From: CAZKYP01 sp964556885
GTDB taxonomy: Bacteria > Planctomycetota > Phycisphaerae > Sedimentisphaerales > Anaerobacaceae
Length of the DNA: 64,000 bases
Reading direction: 5' to 3'
NCBI GenBank assembly: GCA_964556885.1
Contig: CAZKYP010000001.1
Location: forward strand, 1-64,000
Shown: positions 54,769 through 63,228 of the stretch, piece by piece
How positions within the stretch are numbered: the first letter of the stretch is position 1
Layout: each line of letters starts with the position of its first letter
Notes under the pieces: generated by a model
Seen by the model: the letters and a program-made list of their open reading frames with translations, nothing else
Databases searched by the model: none
What the model was told of the DNA's origin: nothing
Program-made: the position numbers and the translations under genes

Positions 54769-54804
54769 TTTGCTTGTTCGTTTGATTCAAATGGGGGCAA
54801 AAGC

Positions 54805-55386
54805 ATGGCAGATGAAGAAAATAAACAGGAAAATGAAGATTCAAAATCAGAAAGTAACAGTGGAGAATCTATGATAAAGCGATTACTTCCGTGGATAATA
54901 TTAACCGTAGTGGTGATATTCTGTGCCGGCGCAGGTTTTGGTCTTGGCAGGTTATTTGCCGGTTCCAGAACGACGGACGCGACCGAGGTCGATTCATCGG
55001 CGGATAACTCGAATCAAAAAGAAGACCTCAGCACCCCCGTTGGTTCAGAGGCCAGTTCGAATAATGTTTGGTACTATGACCTTGATCCGGTCGTTGCAAG
55101 TCTTAATGAACCCAGCGTAACGCGTTATGTCCGGGCCTCTCTGACGCTTCAAATGAGCTCCGACCTGGAGCAGAAAAAGGGTACAGAAATAATCGATAAG
55201 AAAAAACCCGTTCTGATTAACTGGCTTACTGTTTATCTTTCAGGTTTAACCCTTGAAGATATAAGAGGTGATAAAAACCTCAAAGCCATACAATGGAAAG
55301 TTTGCGAGTCCTTTAATGAGATACTGTTCCCTGATTCAAAAGCTTATCTTAAAGAGATCCTGATTAAGGAATTTCCAGTTCAATGA
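54805..55386 (+). CDS. fliL: Flagellar basal body-associated protein FliL
   Basis: A 193-residue inner-membrane protein with a cytoplasmic acidic N-terminus, a membrane helix at about residues 26-50, and a periplasmic FliL domain (VWYYDLDPVVASLNEPSVTRYVRASLTLQMSS). FliL surrounds the stator and tunes motor output. Its stop overlaps the fliM start by four bases. Confidence 0.88.
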   Translation: MADEENKQENEDSKSESNSGESMIKRLLPWIILTVVVIFCAGAGFGLGRLFAGSRTTDATEVDSSADNSNQKEDLSTPVGSEASSNNVWYYDLDPVVASLNEPSVTRYVRASLTLQMSSDLEQKKGTEIIDKKKPVLINWLTVYLSGLTLEDIRGDKNLKAIQWKVCESFNEILFPDSKAYLKEILIKEFPVQ

Positions 55387-56354
55387 GCAGTCGTATAATG
55401 AACAACTTGAGCAGAGACAGGATAAATCAGCTTTTTACGGCGGCGCGTGCTACGGCTAAAGAAGAACCGTCACAGGTACAAGCCACGGAATTCAACTGGC
55501 TTGAACCTCATTATTTCAACGCCGTCCAGCTTGAAAATATTAACAAATTCACACAAATGCTCGCTGTAGCAATTAGTAAAAAATTTACCGAACTTAATAA
55601 CTGTAAGTTCGAAGTTACCATTGTTTCAGTTACCCAGTACTTTGCGGGTGAATATCTTAAAGATGCCCAAAACAGTGAACCGAAAAATTATTACCTTCCT
55701 TTCGCCGCAGACAAGCAGAGCCCTTGCGGATTTGTCGGTATCCCTGAGCAAACCGCTTTTACCTGGGCAACGCAATTGCTCGGAGATTCAAAGCCGGAAG
55801 ACGGCTCGAACAGGGATTTATCACAATTAGAAGAATCTCTCCTGGGGGATCTGGCCGGTGCTATTGTCGGAGTTTTTTCAAGTACATATAAGGCATCTGC
55901 TTTTATTCCTGCCGGAAATTTTATAAAGGGACACTGGCCTCTCAATATACAGCCAAACGATGAAATATGTAAAATTTCTTTTGATGTCAAAAAGACCGAT
56001 TCCGAGAGCGGCTCCGGTGCATACATTATAATCCCTTGCAGTAAATTTGAAACCGCGGCGGGGAAATCCGCACAAACTGCCGGTCAGCAGTCGTCGGCAG
56101 ATATTTCAAAAGCAATCATTGGGCACCTGCATGAAATAAAGCTCTCGGTTAAAGCTCAATTAACCCGGGCCGCAATTACATTCGAAGAAATGATGAATCT
56201 TCAGGTAGATGATATCTTGCTGCTTGACAGAAAGATTGATGAGCCGGTCGAATTAATGTTGGGCGATCGGACGATCAGTTACGGCCGGCCTGCGAGATCA
56301 GAGGGTAAATATGCTTTGGTAATCACCGCAGATAAAGGACCTCTGCGTAAGTGA
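55383..56354 (+). CDS. fliM: Flagellar switch protein FliM (divergent)
   Basis: A 323-residue C-ring protein. The C-terminal SpoA domain (IKLSVKAQLTRAAITFEEMMNLQVDDILLLDRKIDEPVELMLGDRTISYGRPA) is clear, and the middle domain is recognisable but divergent. The N-terminal CheY-binding motif (usually LSQDEIDALL) reads LSRDRINQLF, and the middle-domain GGxGNP motif for FliG contact is not seen. The protein is thus FliM by position and C-terminus but may read CheY differently. Confidence 0.85.
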   Translation: MSSRIMNNLSRDRINQLFTAARATAKEEPSQVQATEFNWLEPHYFNAVQLENINKFTQMLAVAISKKFTELNNCKFEVTIVSVTQYFAGEYLKDAQNSEPKNYYLPFAADKQSPCGFVGIPEQTAFTWATQLLGDSKPEDGSNRDLSQLEESLLGDLAGAIVGVFSSTYKASAFIPAGNFIKGHWPLNIQPNDEICKISFDVKKTDSESGSGAYIIIPCSKFETAAGKSAQTAGQQSSADISKAIIGHLHEIKLSVKAQLTRAAITFEEMMNLQVDDILLLDRKIDEPVELMLGDRTISYGRPARSEGKYALVITADKGPLRK

Positions 56355-56410
56355 TATTAATTAAATAAACATAAATGTGATAACAAATAAATTTTAAGGA
56401 AAGTCATAAC

Positions 56411-56806
56411 ATGGCAAAAGCAGCTCAGGGGGTAATGGAAAAACCGGATGTTAAGCAAGAGACTTCCCAATCAGAAGCTCAGAAGCAGGCACAGTCCGTG
56501 GAGTTTGAAGAAGCTGTCGGAAGCGACGCGGCGGGCAATGGTGCGAGTCTGGACATACTATTGGATATGAATGTGCCTATTACGGTTACCATTGGTCAAA
56601 CAGAAATACAGGTGCGGCGTCTTTTACAGCTTGGGCCGGGTTCGGTTGTAAAGCTTGATAAATCCATTGAAGAACCGATGGATTTGTACTTGAAGGATGT
56701 TAAATTTGCAACTGGAACCGCTGTTGTAGTGGACGGACGTTTTGCCATAAAAATAACTCAGATTCTGGGTCTTGGTAACTCGGCAGGCAACACCGCGAAG
56801 CAGTAA
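56411..56806 (+). CDS. fliN: Flagellar switch protein FliN
   Basis: A 131-residue protein with an acidic, Gln-rich N-terminal extension (about 45 residues) and the typical SpoA/FliN domain (ILLDMNVPITVTIGQTEIQVRRLLQLGPGSVVKLDKSIEEPMDLYL). Forms the base of the C-ring with FliM. Lies between fliM and flhA. Confidence 0.94.
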   Translation: MAKAAQGVMEKPDVKQETSQSEAQKQAQSVEFEEAVGSDAAGNGASLDILLDMNVPITVTIGQTEIQVRRLLQLGPGSVVKLDKSIEEPMDLYLKDVKFATGTAVVVDGRFAIKITQILGLGNSAGNTAKQ

Positions 56807-56824
56807 ACTTGTTAAGGAATTCTG

Positions 56825-58969
56825 ATGTCGGGAACTGCACAATCAAATATATCCTCCTCAGACGGCTCGATCAGATTGAATCTGTCTAATGCAACTTACA
56901 GCAATCTAATATTAGTCGTCGGTCTGGTGGCGGTCCTTGCTACCCTTATAATTCCTCTGCCGACATTAATTTTGGATATGTTTTTGGCTTGTAGTATTTC
57001 ACTTGCCATAGCTGTTCTGATTATTACATTGTCATCAAAGGAAGCCCTCGAATTATCCACATTTCCTTCATTGCTGCTTTTTGTGACACTTTTTCGTCTT
57101 TCATTGAATGTCGCTTCGACCAGACTTATTCTGCTGCAGGGTGATGCGGGGAAAATAATTCAGACATTCGGCAGTTTTGTTGCTGGCGGCAGTTTCGTGG
57201 TCGGTATCGTAATCTTTCTTATCCTTGTTGTTATCCAGTTTATCGTTATTACCAAAGGTGCCGAGCGAATCAGCGAAGTCTCGGCCCGATTTACCCTTGA
57301 CGCCATGCCGGGCAAACAGATGGCGATTGACGCCGACCTCAACGCCGGGACGATTACAGAGACGCAGGCCAACGAACGCAGGGCGAAAATCGTAAAAGAA
57401 AGCGAGTTCTACGGTGCTATGGATGGTGCCAGCAAGTTTATTCGAGGCGATGCCAAAGCAGGACTTCTCATCACTGCCGTCAATATAGTCGGCGGTATAG
57501 CTCTTGGCTATTCGCGCTTCGGCTCAATTGCTGACGCTATAAGAACCTATTCCATCTTGTCTATCGGTGACGGACTCGTCAGCCAGATACCTTCAGTCAT
57601 CATATCAGTTAGTTCCGGATTCCTGGTGACGAAAATATCATCGAACTTCAGTGTCGGGCAGGATTTGTCCAAACAATTCCTGAAGTCCAGCCAGCCGTTG
57701 ACCATGGCGGCCTTTATAATAGCACTAATGGCCTTCGTGCCGGGCCTGCCCAAAATACCCTTTTTATTTTTGGGAATTGGAACGGCTGCAGTGGGGAGAA
57801 TGATAGCAAAGTCGGAAAAAGACCAGAAAGACCAGCGTGGAACAACGCCGCAATCAAAAATGGAAAAACAACCGGTGGAAGAGCTTCTCGACGTCGACAG
57901 AGTATCTGTTCAGGTGGGGGTGAGATTAATCAGCATGGTTGATCCTCGCAAAAACAGTGCTATATTTGACCGTATCGGCTCACTGCGGCGGAAGTTTGCC
58001 CAACAGCTCGGTATCATTATTCCTCTTGTCCGGTTACGGGATAATATCAATCTTGAGCCGACGGCTTATGAGATAAGAATAGCCGAGCTTCCGGTTGCGA
58101 AAGGACGGCTGGAGCCGGACATGTTTCTGGCTATGGATCCCGGGACCGTCCAGAATAAAATCCAGGGAATCAAGACTTCGGAACCTGTCTATGGGTTATC
58201 GGCTTTGTGGATTACAGTGAACGACAAGGAAAAAGCTGAGCTTAACGGGTATACCGTGATTGATCCTGAGTCGGTATTTATTACGCACCTGTCCGAGACG
58301 TTACGGAATCACGCTGATGATATGCTGACCCGTGAAGACGTCCAGTTGTTGATAGACAGGCTTCGCAAAACTCAGCCGTCGCTGGTTGGTGACGTAGTTG
58401 GCCCGGATAAAGACGTGTCCATCGGACTACTTCAACGAGTATTAAAAAACCTCATTAAAAACGGAATCCCGATTCGTGAAATGACTGCAATTCTCGAATC
58501 GCTCGGTGAATACGCACCGAAAACAAAAAATCCGGCCGTTCTGACGGAAATGGTTCGCAAACGTCTCAGCAGGACCATCACCGAACTGCATAAAACCGAC
58601 GCCGGCAAGATTGTGGCAATAACGCTGAATCCGGCGCTCGAACACCAGATGGCTTCGACCCTGCAGCAGGATGCGGATTCAATCAGCCTTGCTTTGCCGA
58701 CCGACATGGCAATGGAAATCAGCAGGAAAATCGCACAGGCCTGGAAATCGGCTATGGATAAAGGCCGGGACAAGGTGGTCCTGTTATGCGATTCGAGATT
58801 GCGTTCGCCCCTGTCTGTTATGCTGATGCGAACCGTTTCGATGCTGCCTGTGGTTGCTTACGATGAAATTGTGCTTGGGGCGGAAATAGAGCCGATAGAA
58901 ACAATTTCCATTCAGCAGGTTGAATCGACGCAGACGAGGGAGCGTGAGCTTGCTGCGGCGATAAAATGA
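56825..58969 (+). CDS. flhA: Flagellar export apparatus protein FlhA
   Basis: A 714-residue protein with about eight membrane helices in the first half and a cytoplasmic nonameric-ring domain in the second. The FHIPEP-family signature RFTLDAMPGKQMAIDADLNAGTI is present at about residues 155-178. FlhA selects export substrates and uses the proton gradient. It precedes a small membrane protein and fliA. Confidence 0.97.
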   Translation: MSGTAQSNISSSDGSIRLNLSNATYSNLILVVGLVAVLATLIIPLPTLILDMFLACSISLAIAVLIITLSSKEALELSTFPSLLLFVTLFRLSLNVASTRLILLQGDAGKIIQTFGSFVAGGSFVVGIVIFLILVVIQFIVITKGAERISEVSARFTLDAMPGKQMAIDADLNAGTITETQANERRAKIVKESEFYGAMDGASKFIRGDAKAGLLITAVNIVGGIALGYSRFGSIADAIRTYSILSIGDGLVSQIPSVIISVSSGFLVTKISSNFSVGQDLSKQFLKSSQPLTMAAFIIALMAFVPGLPKIPFLFLGIGTAAVGRMIAKSEKDQKDQRGTTPQSKMEKQPVEELLDVDRVSVQVGVRLISMVDPRKNSAIFDRIGSLRRKFAQQLGIIIPLVRLRDNINLEPTAYEIRIAELPVAKGRLEPDMFLAMDPGTVQNKIQGIKTSEPVYGLSALWITVNDKEKAELNGYTVIDPESVFITHLSETLRNHADDMLTREDVQLLIDRLRKTQPSLVGDVVGPDKDVSIGLLQRVLKNLIKNGIPIREMTAILESLGEYAPKTKNPAVLTEMVRKRLSRTITELHKTDAGKIVAITLNPALEHQMASTLQQDADSISLALPTDMAMEISRKIAQAWKSAMDKGRDKVVLLCDSRLRSPLSVMLMRTVSMLPVVAYDEIVLGAEIEPIETISIQQVESTQTRERELAAAIK

Positions 58970-59055
58970 TTCACTTAAAGAAAAAACGAATTCGGTATGA
59001 TAGTAATTGACAAACCGGGATTGAATATAGACGCAATAAGTAAGAAGGGATAATA

Positions 59056-59301
59056 ATGCCGTTACATGTTCGTCCAATAGCAATAAGCGCAGCAGTTATA
59101 TGTTTTTTCCTTTTCAGCTTCATCGGCTGGTTCAGCGGACTGTCGCCTTACGTTTGCAGCAAAAGGGCTCTGACAGGGGCCGCCCTTGTGTATATTGCGG
59201 GCTCATGGGCTGTGAGGGCACTCAATAGCATCCTATTGAGTGCGATGATTTCGAACGAGATAAATCAGCAGAAGGATTTTGAAGGTGTCGGTAAAGACTA
59301 A
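59056..59301 (+). CDS. Small two-helix membrane protein between flhA and fliA
   Basis: An 81-residue protein with two hydrophobic segments (about residues 8-27 and 40-62). Good ribosome site (AAGGGA). It occupies the place where flhF and flhG usually sit in other genomes, but is not homologous to them. Its coding region contains an 11-bp perfect hairpin about 40-65 bases before the fliA start. Function unknown. Confidence 0.62.
   Translation: MPLHVRPIAISAAVICFFLFSFIGWFSGLSPYVCSKRALTGAALVYIAGSWAVRALNSILLSAMISNEINQQKDFEGVGKD
59218..59243 (+). other. Perfect 11-bp hairpin upstream of fliA
   Basis: Arms GCACTCAATAG (59218-59228) and CTATTGAGTGC (59233-59243) with a CATC tetraloop. It lies inside the small membrane protein gene, ending about 41 bases before the GTG start of fliA. 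Strong candidate for an RNA stem acting on fliA. Confidence 0.6.
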
Positions 59302-60100
59302 AAATATCTCTGAAGAAAACGCGGCCGAGGATAATCAAAAGCATCTGAACAACGTTGCCCTGCGCACTTATTCAGGGCAGCAGAAGTCCGACAAGAGCTT
59401 AATTGACGACGAGCAGATCAGTGAATTTATTCCCATGGTCCACAAGATAGTCAGACAGGTCGTAACATATTTGAAACCACCTCTGTCTTTCGAAGATATG
59501 GTTTCGGCGGGGACCGTCGGTCTGGTCAAGGCTGCTCGTGATTTCGATCCGTCTCACAGCGCCGAGTTCAAGACATACGCCTACATCAGAATCAAGGGGG
59601 CTGTCCTGGATGAACTGAGGGGCTGGTCATCCGTACCGTCGAATCTGAGCAGACGGATTCGCGATGCCCAACGGGTAAGCCAAAGCATCGCCCAGGAGAA
59701 AGGTTCCGCACCCGACGACTACGAACTGGCCGAAGAACTCGGAATAACAGTAACCGAACTCCATGAAATGTTTGATAACGCCCGCGCCCAGCATTTTATT
59801 TCACTCGACGGTTACGGTGACGATGTACCGGGTCTTGGCAGTGTTTTGCCCGCTGATCGCAACAGCTCCCCGGACGAGCAGGTCGAACGGGCCGAGCTTA
59901 TAGAAAAGCTGGCCGAAGGAATACAAAAGCTAACGGAAAACCAACGACAGGTTATCCTGCTTTACTATCAACAGCATCTGACAATGAAACAGATTGCAGA
60001 TGTTTTGGAAATAACCGAATCACGAGTCAGCCAGGTACATTCGAGTGCCTTGTTTAACTTATCGGTAAAATTAAGGCAGTGGAAAGATGACAGAATATGA
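59285..60100 (+). CDS. fliA: Sigma-28 flagellar sigma factor FliA
   Basis: A 271-residue sigma factor with region 2 KAARDFDPSHSAEFKTYAYIRIKGAVLDELRGW and region 4 LTENQRQVILLYYQQHLTMKQIADVLEITESRVSQVHSSAL. The GTG at 59285 was chosen because AAGGA (59272-59276) is 8 bases upstream; the TTG at 59279 would leave only 2 bases. Overlaps the previous gene by 17 bases. FliA should recognise the TAAA-N15-GCCGATAA promoters found before fliD and other genes here. Confidence 0.94.
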   Translation: MSVKTKNISEENAAEDNQKHLNNVALRTYSGQQKSDKSLIDDEQISEFIPMVHKIVRQVVTYLKPPLSFEDMVSAGTVGLVKAARDFDPSHSAEFKTYAYIRIKGAVLDELRGWSSVPSNLSRRIRDAQRVSQSIAQEKGSAPDDYELAEELGITVTELHEMFDNARAQHFISLDGYGDDVPGLGSVLPADRNSSPDEQVERAELIEKLAEGIQKLTENQRQVILLYYQQHLTMKQIADVLEITESRVSQVHSSALFNLSVKLRQWKDDRI

Positions 60101-60350
60101 TTCAAATTTGATTAAGCCGGTGGAAAGCCTGCAAAATATTACGCGGCTGGATCCGGCCAAACGTCGCGATGGAAGAAAACCAAGGCAGCAAATGTATGAA
60201 CAGAACAAGGAAGAAAACGAATCCACCGAGGAACAATCCGGCGAAGTGTTCGATGAATCCGCAGGCCAGGAAGACGTTTTGAAAAAAGACGCCAAACATC
60301 ATGATATAGAACGGGATTCCGACACAGACAGGATTGATTTTTGTGCCTGA
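60087..60350 (+). CDS. Acidic small protein after fliA (unknown)
   Basis: An 87-residue hydrophilic, strongly charged protein (acidic C-terminal two-thirds), probably disordered. It overlaps the fliA end by 14 bases in another frame, implying coupled translation. No domain recognised; may be a regulator of FliA or simply a small structural piece. Confidence 0.5.
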   Translation: MTEYDSNLIKPVESLQNITRLDPAKRRDGRKPRQQMYEQNKEENESTEEQSGEVFDESAGQEDVLKKDAKHHDIERDSDTDRIDFCA

Positions 60351-60447
60351 AACGGGTGCTGACAATCCTTAGTTTTGACAAAAATTGGGAAACTGATTTG
60401 GAATTCTTCAGAATAATCAACAGCTTTTGAGAAAGGCAGAGTGAAAG

Positions 60448-60669
60448 ATGGCGATAACAGCAGGACGGATCTTAAAAAGTAATGAGGTCAAAATAGAAGG
60501 CCGGTTTCGACTCAACACAGATCAGGCGGGCCGGTGCCTGCCGCAGCAGGGTAATACCATCTCGGCCTCGCCTGATGTGCGTATTTTGGAACAACATCCC
60601 GAGTACGCCGTCATCGAGATAACCTGTGTCTGCGGCGGAAAAACCTGTGTAAAGTGCGAATATACATAA
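60448..60669 (+). CDS. Small cysteine-rich protein (unknown)
   Basis: A 73-residue protein with C30 and a C-terminal CVCGGKTCVKC cluster (C60, C62, C67, C70) that could bind zinc or an iron-sulfur cluster. Lies in the tail of the fliA operon. No assigned function; small Cys-cluster proteins like this often act as regulators or chaperones. Confidence 0.55.
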   Translation: MAITAGRILKSNEVKIEGRFRLNTDQAGRCLPQQGNTISASPDVRILEQHPEYAVIEITCVCGGKTCVKCEYT

Positions 60670-60724
60670 GACTGTATAGTGTTATTGAGACTCTTAAAAA
60701 GATGATTTATAAGATGGAATAAAA

Positions 60725-61294
60725 ATGGAGACCAGTATTATGCAAACCGGCAAACAAACAATTCTTTTACTTATTTTATCAATTTCGGTGTTTTTTCCGT
60801 CAGGTTGCACAACAAATCCACACCCCGCGCAGGTTACGCCGCAATCGGCCTACACTATAAAACAGCCGGGTGACTCTCTGGCAAAAAGATTTCAGGACAC
60901 GATGCCACAGGGTGCTACCGCGATTGAATCCGCGATGGAACTATCGGAAAAGTATGCCAGCCTGTCGGAGCAGGCCGCCCTGTTAAAACAGCAAAACCAG
61001 GATGTGACCTCGGAGAATCAGAAGTTGAAAGAGCAGATTCTTTCAATTGAAAACCAGTTAAAACAAACACAAAAAGAGCTTACGGAAGCGAACGATTTTT
61101 TAATCGAAATGCGGATCGAGCTGAACAACTGGAAAGCCGATGTTCTTGGCTTCCGCGATGAAATGCGTGATGCTGAAACCGCTCAGCTTGAAGCGCTGCT
61201 TAAAATATTGAAAGCTCTTGGCGGGGATGTACAGGAAACCGCTGCGAGCAATAATGCGGGATCGATAGTTGCGTCGTTGAAGGTATCCGAATAA
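60725..61294 (+). CDS. Coiled-coil lipoprotein
   Basis: A 189-residue predicted lipoprotein: hydrophobic signal, then FPSGC with C28 as the lipidated cysteine (the position -3 is proline, an imperfect lipobox). A long heptad-rich coiled coil runs from about residue 75 to 140. Adjacent to a second lipoprotein and the fliA operon. May be a flagellar envelope part. Confidence 0.68.
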   Translation: METSIMQTGKQTILLLILSISVFFPSGCTTNPHPAQVTPQSAYTIKQPGDSLAKRFQDTMPQGATAIESAMELSEKYASLSEQAALLKQQNQDVTSENQKLKEQILSIENQLKQTQKELTEANDFLIEMRIELNNWKADVLGFRDEMRDAETAQLEALLKILKALGGDVQETAASNNAGSIVASLKVSE

Positions 61295-61331
61295 TCCGAA
61301 TCTGGGAAGTTTTTGTGCCTGGGTGCAATAA

Positions 61332-61979
61332 ATGAAAAATCAAATAACATCATATTCATATCATATTTGCAGGTTACTCTTAATGTTGCTGCTCATCGTG
61401 ATTTTGTCAGGTTGCATTTCTAACAAAACGTCTTCACCGTTGGGCGATTACTATTATGTCAATCCTGATAAAAGTTTGTCTATGATCGGGAGGGTTACTA
61501 TCGTCGAGCTTGATAACGATTCGAGTTATCCACAAATGTCCACAGACATAACGGAATCACTTTATCAGGCGCTGCAAAAGAAACAGATTTTCGGCTTGAC
61601 GATAATCCGTCAGAATGATCCTTTATGGCGTTCTTTGCAGTTGCAGGGCAATTCCACATATTCTCTCGACCAGATATCGGCAATGTATGACACGCTGAAA
61701 TGTGACGGTATTTTAATCGGGACTATCACCGAGTTCAGGCCGTATCCTCACATGGCGATCGGGCTGCGGCTGAAACTTCTGGACCTGAGAGACGGACAGT
61801 TAATTTGGGCGCTTGAGCAGATATGGGACAGCGCTGAAAAGAAGACCGAGTCCAGAATGAAACGTTATTTTCAATCCCAGAAAAGCACGGGCTTTACTCC
61901 TTTGTATGAGCAGTTGCTGGATGTCAGCCCGCTTGAGTTCATCAAATTCGTTAGTTACGAGGTGGCCGGAACACTATAG
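61332..61979 (+). CDS. Lipoprotein, CsgG/GNA1162-like fold suspected
   Basis: A 215-residue lipoprotein (LSGC, C28). The body has a pattern (GRVTIVELDNDSSYP, then LKCDGILIGTITEFRPYPHMAIGLRLKLLDLRDGQLIWALEQIWDS) resembling CsgG/GNA1162/LpoB-type outer-membrane lipoproteins. It follows the coiled-coil lipoprotein by 37 bases. Possibly involved in an envelope structure linked to flagella. Fold assignment is tentative. Confidence 0.65.
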   Translation: MKNQITSYSYHICRLLLMLLLIVILSGCISNKTSSPLGDYYYVNPDKSLSMIGRVTIVELDNDSSYPQMSTDITESLYQALQKKQIFGLTIIRQNDPLWRSLQLQGNSTYSLDQISAMYDTLKCDGILIGTITEFRPYPHMAIGLRLKLLDLRDGQLIWALEQIWDSAEKKTESRMKRYFQSQKSTGFTPLYEQLLDVSPLEFIKFVSYEVAGTL

Positions 61980-61986
61980 ATGAAAA

Positions 61987-62011
61987 ACGGTATATTCCTT
62001 ATATACGGTTT
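61987..62011 (+). terminator. Hairpin terminator candidate after the lipoprotein genes
   Basis: A 9-bp stem with one mismatch (61987-61995 with 62001-62009), a 5-base loop, and a short TTT run after it. Separates the lipoprotein genes from flgM, which has its own promoter. Confidence 0.4.
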
Positions 62012-62102
62012 AAACTGGATAATTTATAAAACTGTGATTTTACAGTTGTGACCGAAAAAAAATGAGTACTTGAAATAAGAATTAAAATTTGTTAAAAAGC
62101 TC

Positions 62103-62129
62103 TAAAGCTTTGGCGAAAACTTACGAAAA
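62103..62129 (+). promoter_or_regulatory. Sigma-28 promoter of flgM
   Basis: TAAAGCTT (62103-62110) with 11 more bases to TACGAAAA (62122-62129), against TAAAGTTT-N11-GCCGATAA. The -35 matches 7 of 8, the -10 5 of 8. Predicted start about 31 bases before the flgM ATG. Confidence 0.45.
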
Positions 62130-62167
62130 GAATTGTGAATTGATGATTCTTTTATTAATGTGCTGAA

Positions 62168-62437
62168 ATGATAGAAAAGATAAACACAAATCAAATATCG
62201 GATTTCATGGACAAACCGGTGTCAAAACAGCCCAATACGACCGGTGCCGTTCCCGACATTAACACGGACGTTTCTATTGATGTTAATTATGCCTCTTTGA
62301 TCTACAAAGCTATTCAGGTCCCGGAAGCGGACACCCAGGCTGTTCAGCGGGCGAAAGAGCTTTTAAAGTCGGGAAAGCTCGAAAGCCCGGAAAATATCAA
62401 ACAAGCTGCGGAAAATATCATAAAATTCGGTATATAA
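62168..62437 (+). CDS. flgM: FlgM-like anti-sigma-28 factor
   Basis: An 89-residue protein with a disordered Thr/Asn-rich N-terminus and a C-terminal helical part (VQRAKELLKSGKLESPENIKQAAENIIKFGI) matching the FlgM sigma-28-binding region. FlgM is secreted after hook completion to release FliA. Has its own probable sigma-28 promoter, as in other bacteria. Confidence 0.78.
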   Translation: MIEKINTNQISDFMDKPVSKQPNTTGAVPDINTDVSIDVNYASLIYKAIQVPEADTQAVQRAKELLKSGKLESPENIKQAAENIIKFGI

Positions 62438-62579
62438 GACATTTGTTCTGGGTCTATTTGCGACAGGCGGCAATTCTTCCAATCCCTAATAAAAAATTAA
62501 TACGACAATAACACAGCCTCGGATCGTACTCAGATAATCCAATCAATTTCGTTGAGGTGATGAAAAAATTGGGACTGGT

Positions 62580-62780
62580 TTAGATATAAAGGTCGAGAAT
62601 CCGTGACGTTTGATTGCCGTTTGATGTTTCTACCATTTTCCTGCAATTTGTATATGTGAAGGCTTTGCTATCGTACTCCGTATCGCATTTGATATCGTAC
62701 AGAGTTTTATAGTGTGAAAATTCACCGTCCTCATTGAGAGGAACTGATTTGATGACCCTGCATGTAATTTTTTTTCTCAT
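62580..62780 (-). CDS. Small Cys-containing protein (unknown)
   Basis: A 66-residue protein from ATG 62780, with GAGG in front; a TTG six bases upstream is less likely. Three cysteines and many Lys/Thr/Tyr. It has a near-perfect housekeeping promoter with a leader of only about 10 bases. No domain recognised. Its independent promoter on the opposite strand suggests it is not part of the flagellar operons. Confidence 0.55.
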   Translation of the reverse strand: MRKKITCRVIKSVPLNEDGEFSHYKTLYDIKCDTEYDSKAFTYTNCRKMVETSNGNQTSRILDLYI

Positions 62781-62797
62781 CCCCAACCTCGAGTTTC

Positions 62798-62826
62798 ATT
62801 ATAGCAAAATTCGGCAAGTTAGTCAA
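62798..62826 (-). promoter_or_regulatory. Consensus sigma-70 promoter of the 66-residue gene
   Basis: Minus strand TTGACT (62826-62821), a 17-base spacer, TATAAT (62803-62798). Predicted start near 62791, only about 10 bases before the ATG. Confidence 0.75.
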
Positions 62827-62971
62827 GAGAAAAATGCAGTACCGGATATGTTGCATATGGGGAAATAATATGAATCAGGGGAGCGTTTAATATACGGACC
62901 GAATCAATGGTTGATAATAACCGGCCCCACAGATAAAATTTCCGGTAAAGGTCTGGTAAGGAATTGTAGTT

Positions 62972-63172
62972 ATGCAGATTATCGCCAAGTGTCCGAAATG
63001 CGGCAGTACATGGTTGCTCGACGGTAGTACTGCGGACCGAAGGATAAGATGCCGGAAATGTGGCAGGTTATTCAAGGTCCCGAATCAGGATGAGGTACCA
63101 AAAGCGACCGAGATAATAAAACAGGTAAAAGGGACCGTCTACGTCGATGAATCAGGTAAAACTTACGGTTGA
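62972..63172 (+). CDS. MJ0042-type zinc-ribbon protein
   Basis: A 66-residue protein with the MJ0042 pattern: C7xxC10 (KCPKCGSTW) and C27xxC30 (IRCRKCGRLFKV) forming a zinc ribbon, then a short polar tail. AAGGA is 9 bases before the ATG. Such ribbons are frequent in planctomycete and myxobacterial genomes, usually of unknown role. Confidence 0.72.
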   Translation: MQIIAKCPKCGSTWLLDGSTADRRIRCRKCGRLFKVPNQDEVPKATEIIKQVKGTVYVDESGKTYG

Positions 63173-63228
63173 AAAGTAAAAAGCAAACTACTGATAAATA
63201 TACCGCCTTTTGTTGATGTATTATCTAA

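Noticed and set aside
62030..62047. AACTGT/ACAGTT hairpin
   Set aside because: Only 6 bp; followed by a T-rich stretch only when read on the minus strand, where no nearby gene needs it. Weak terminator at best.
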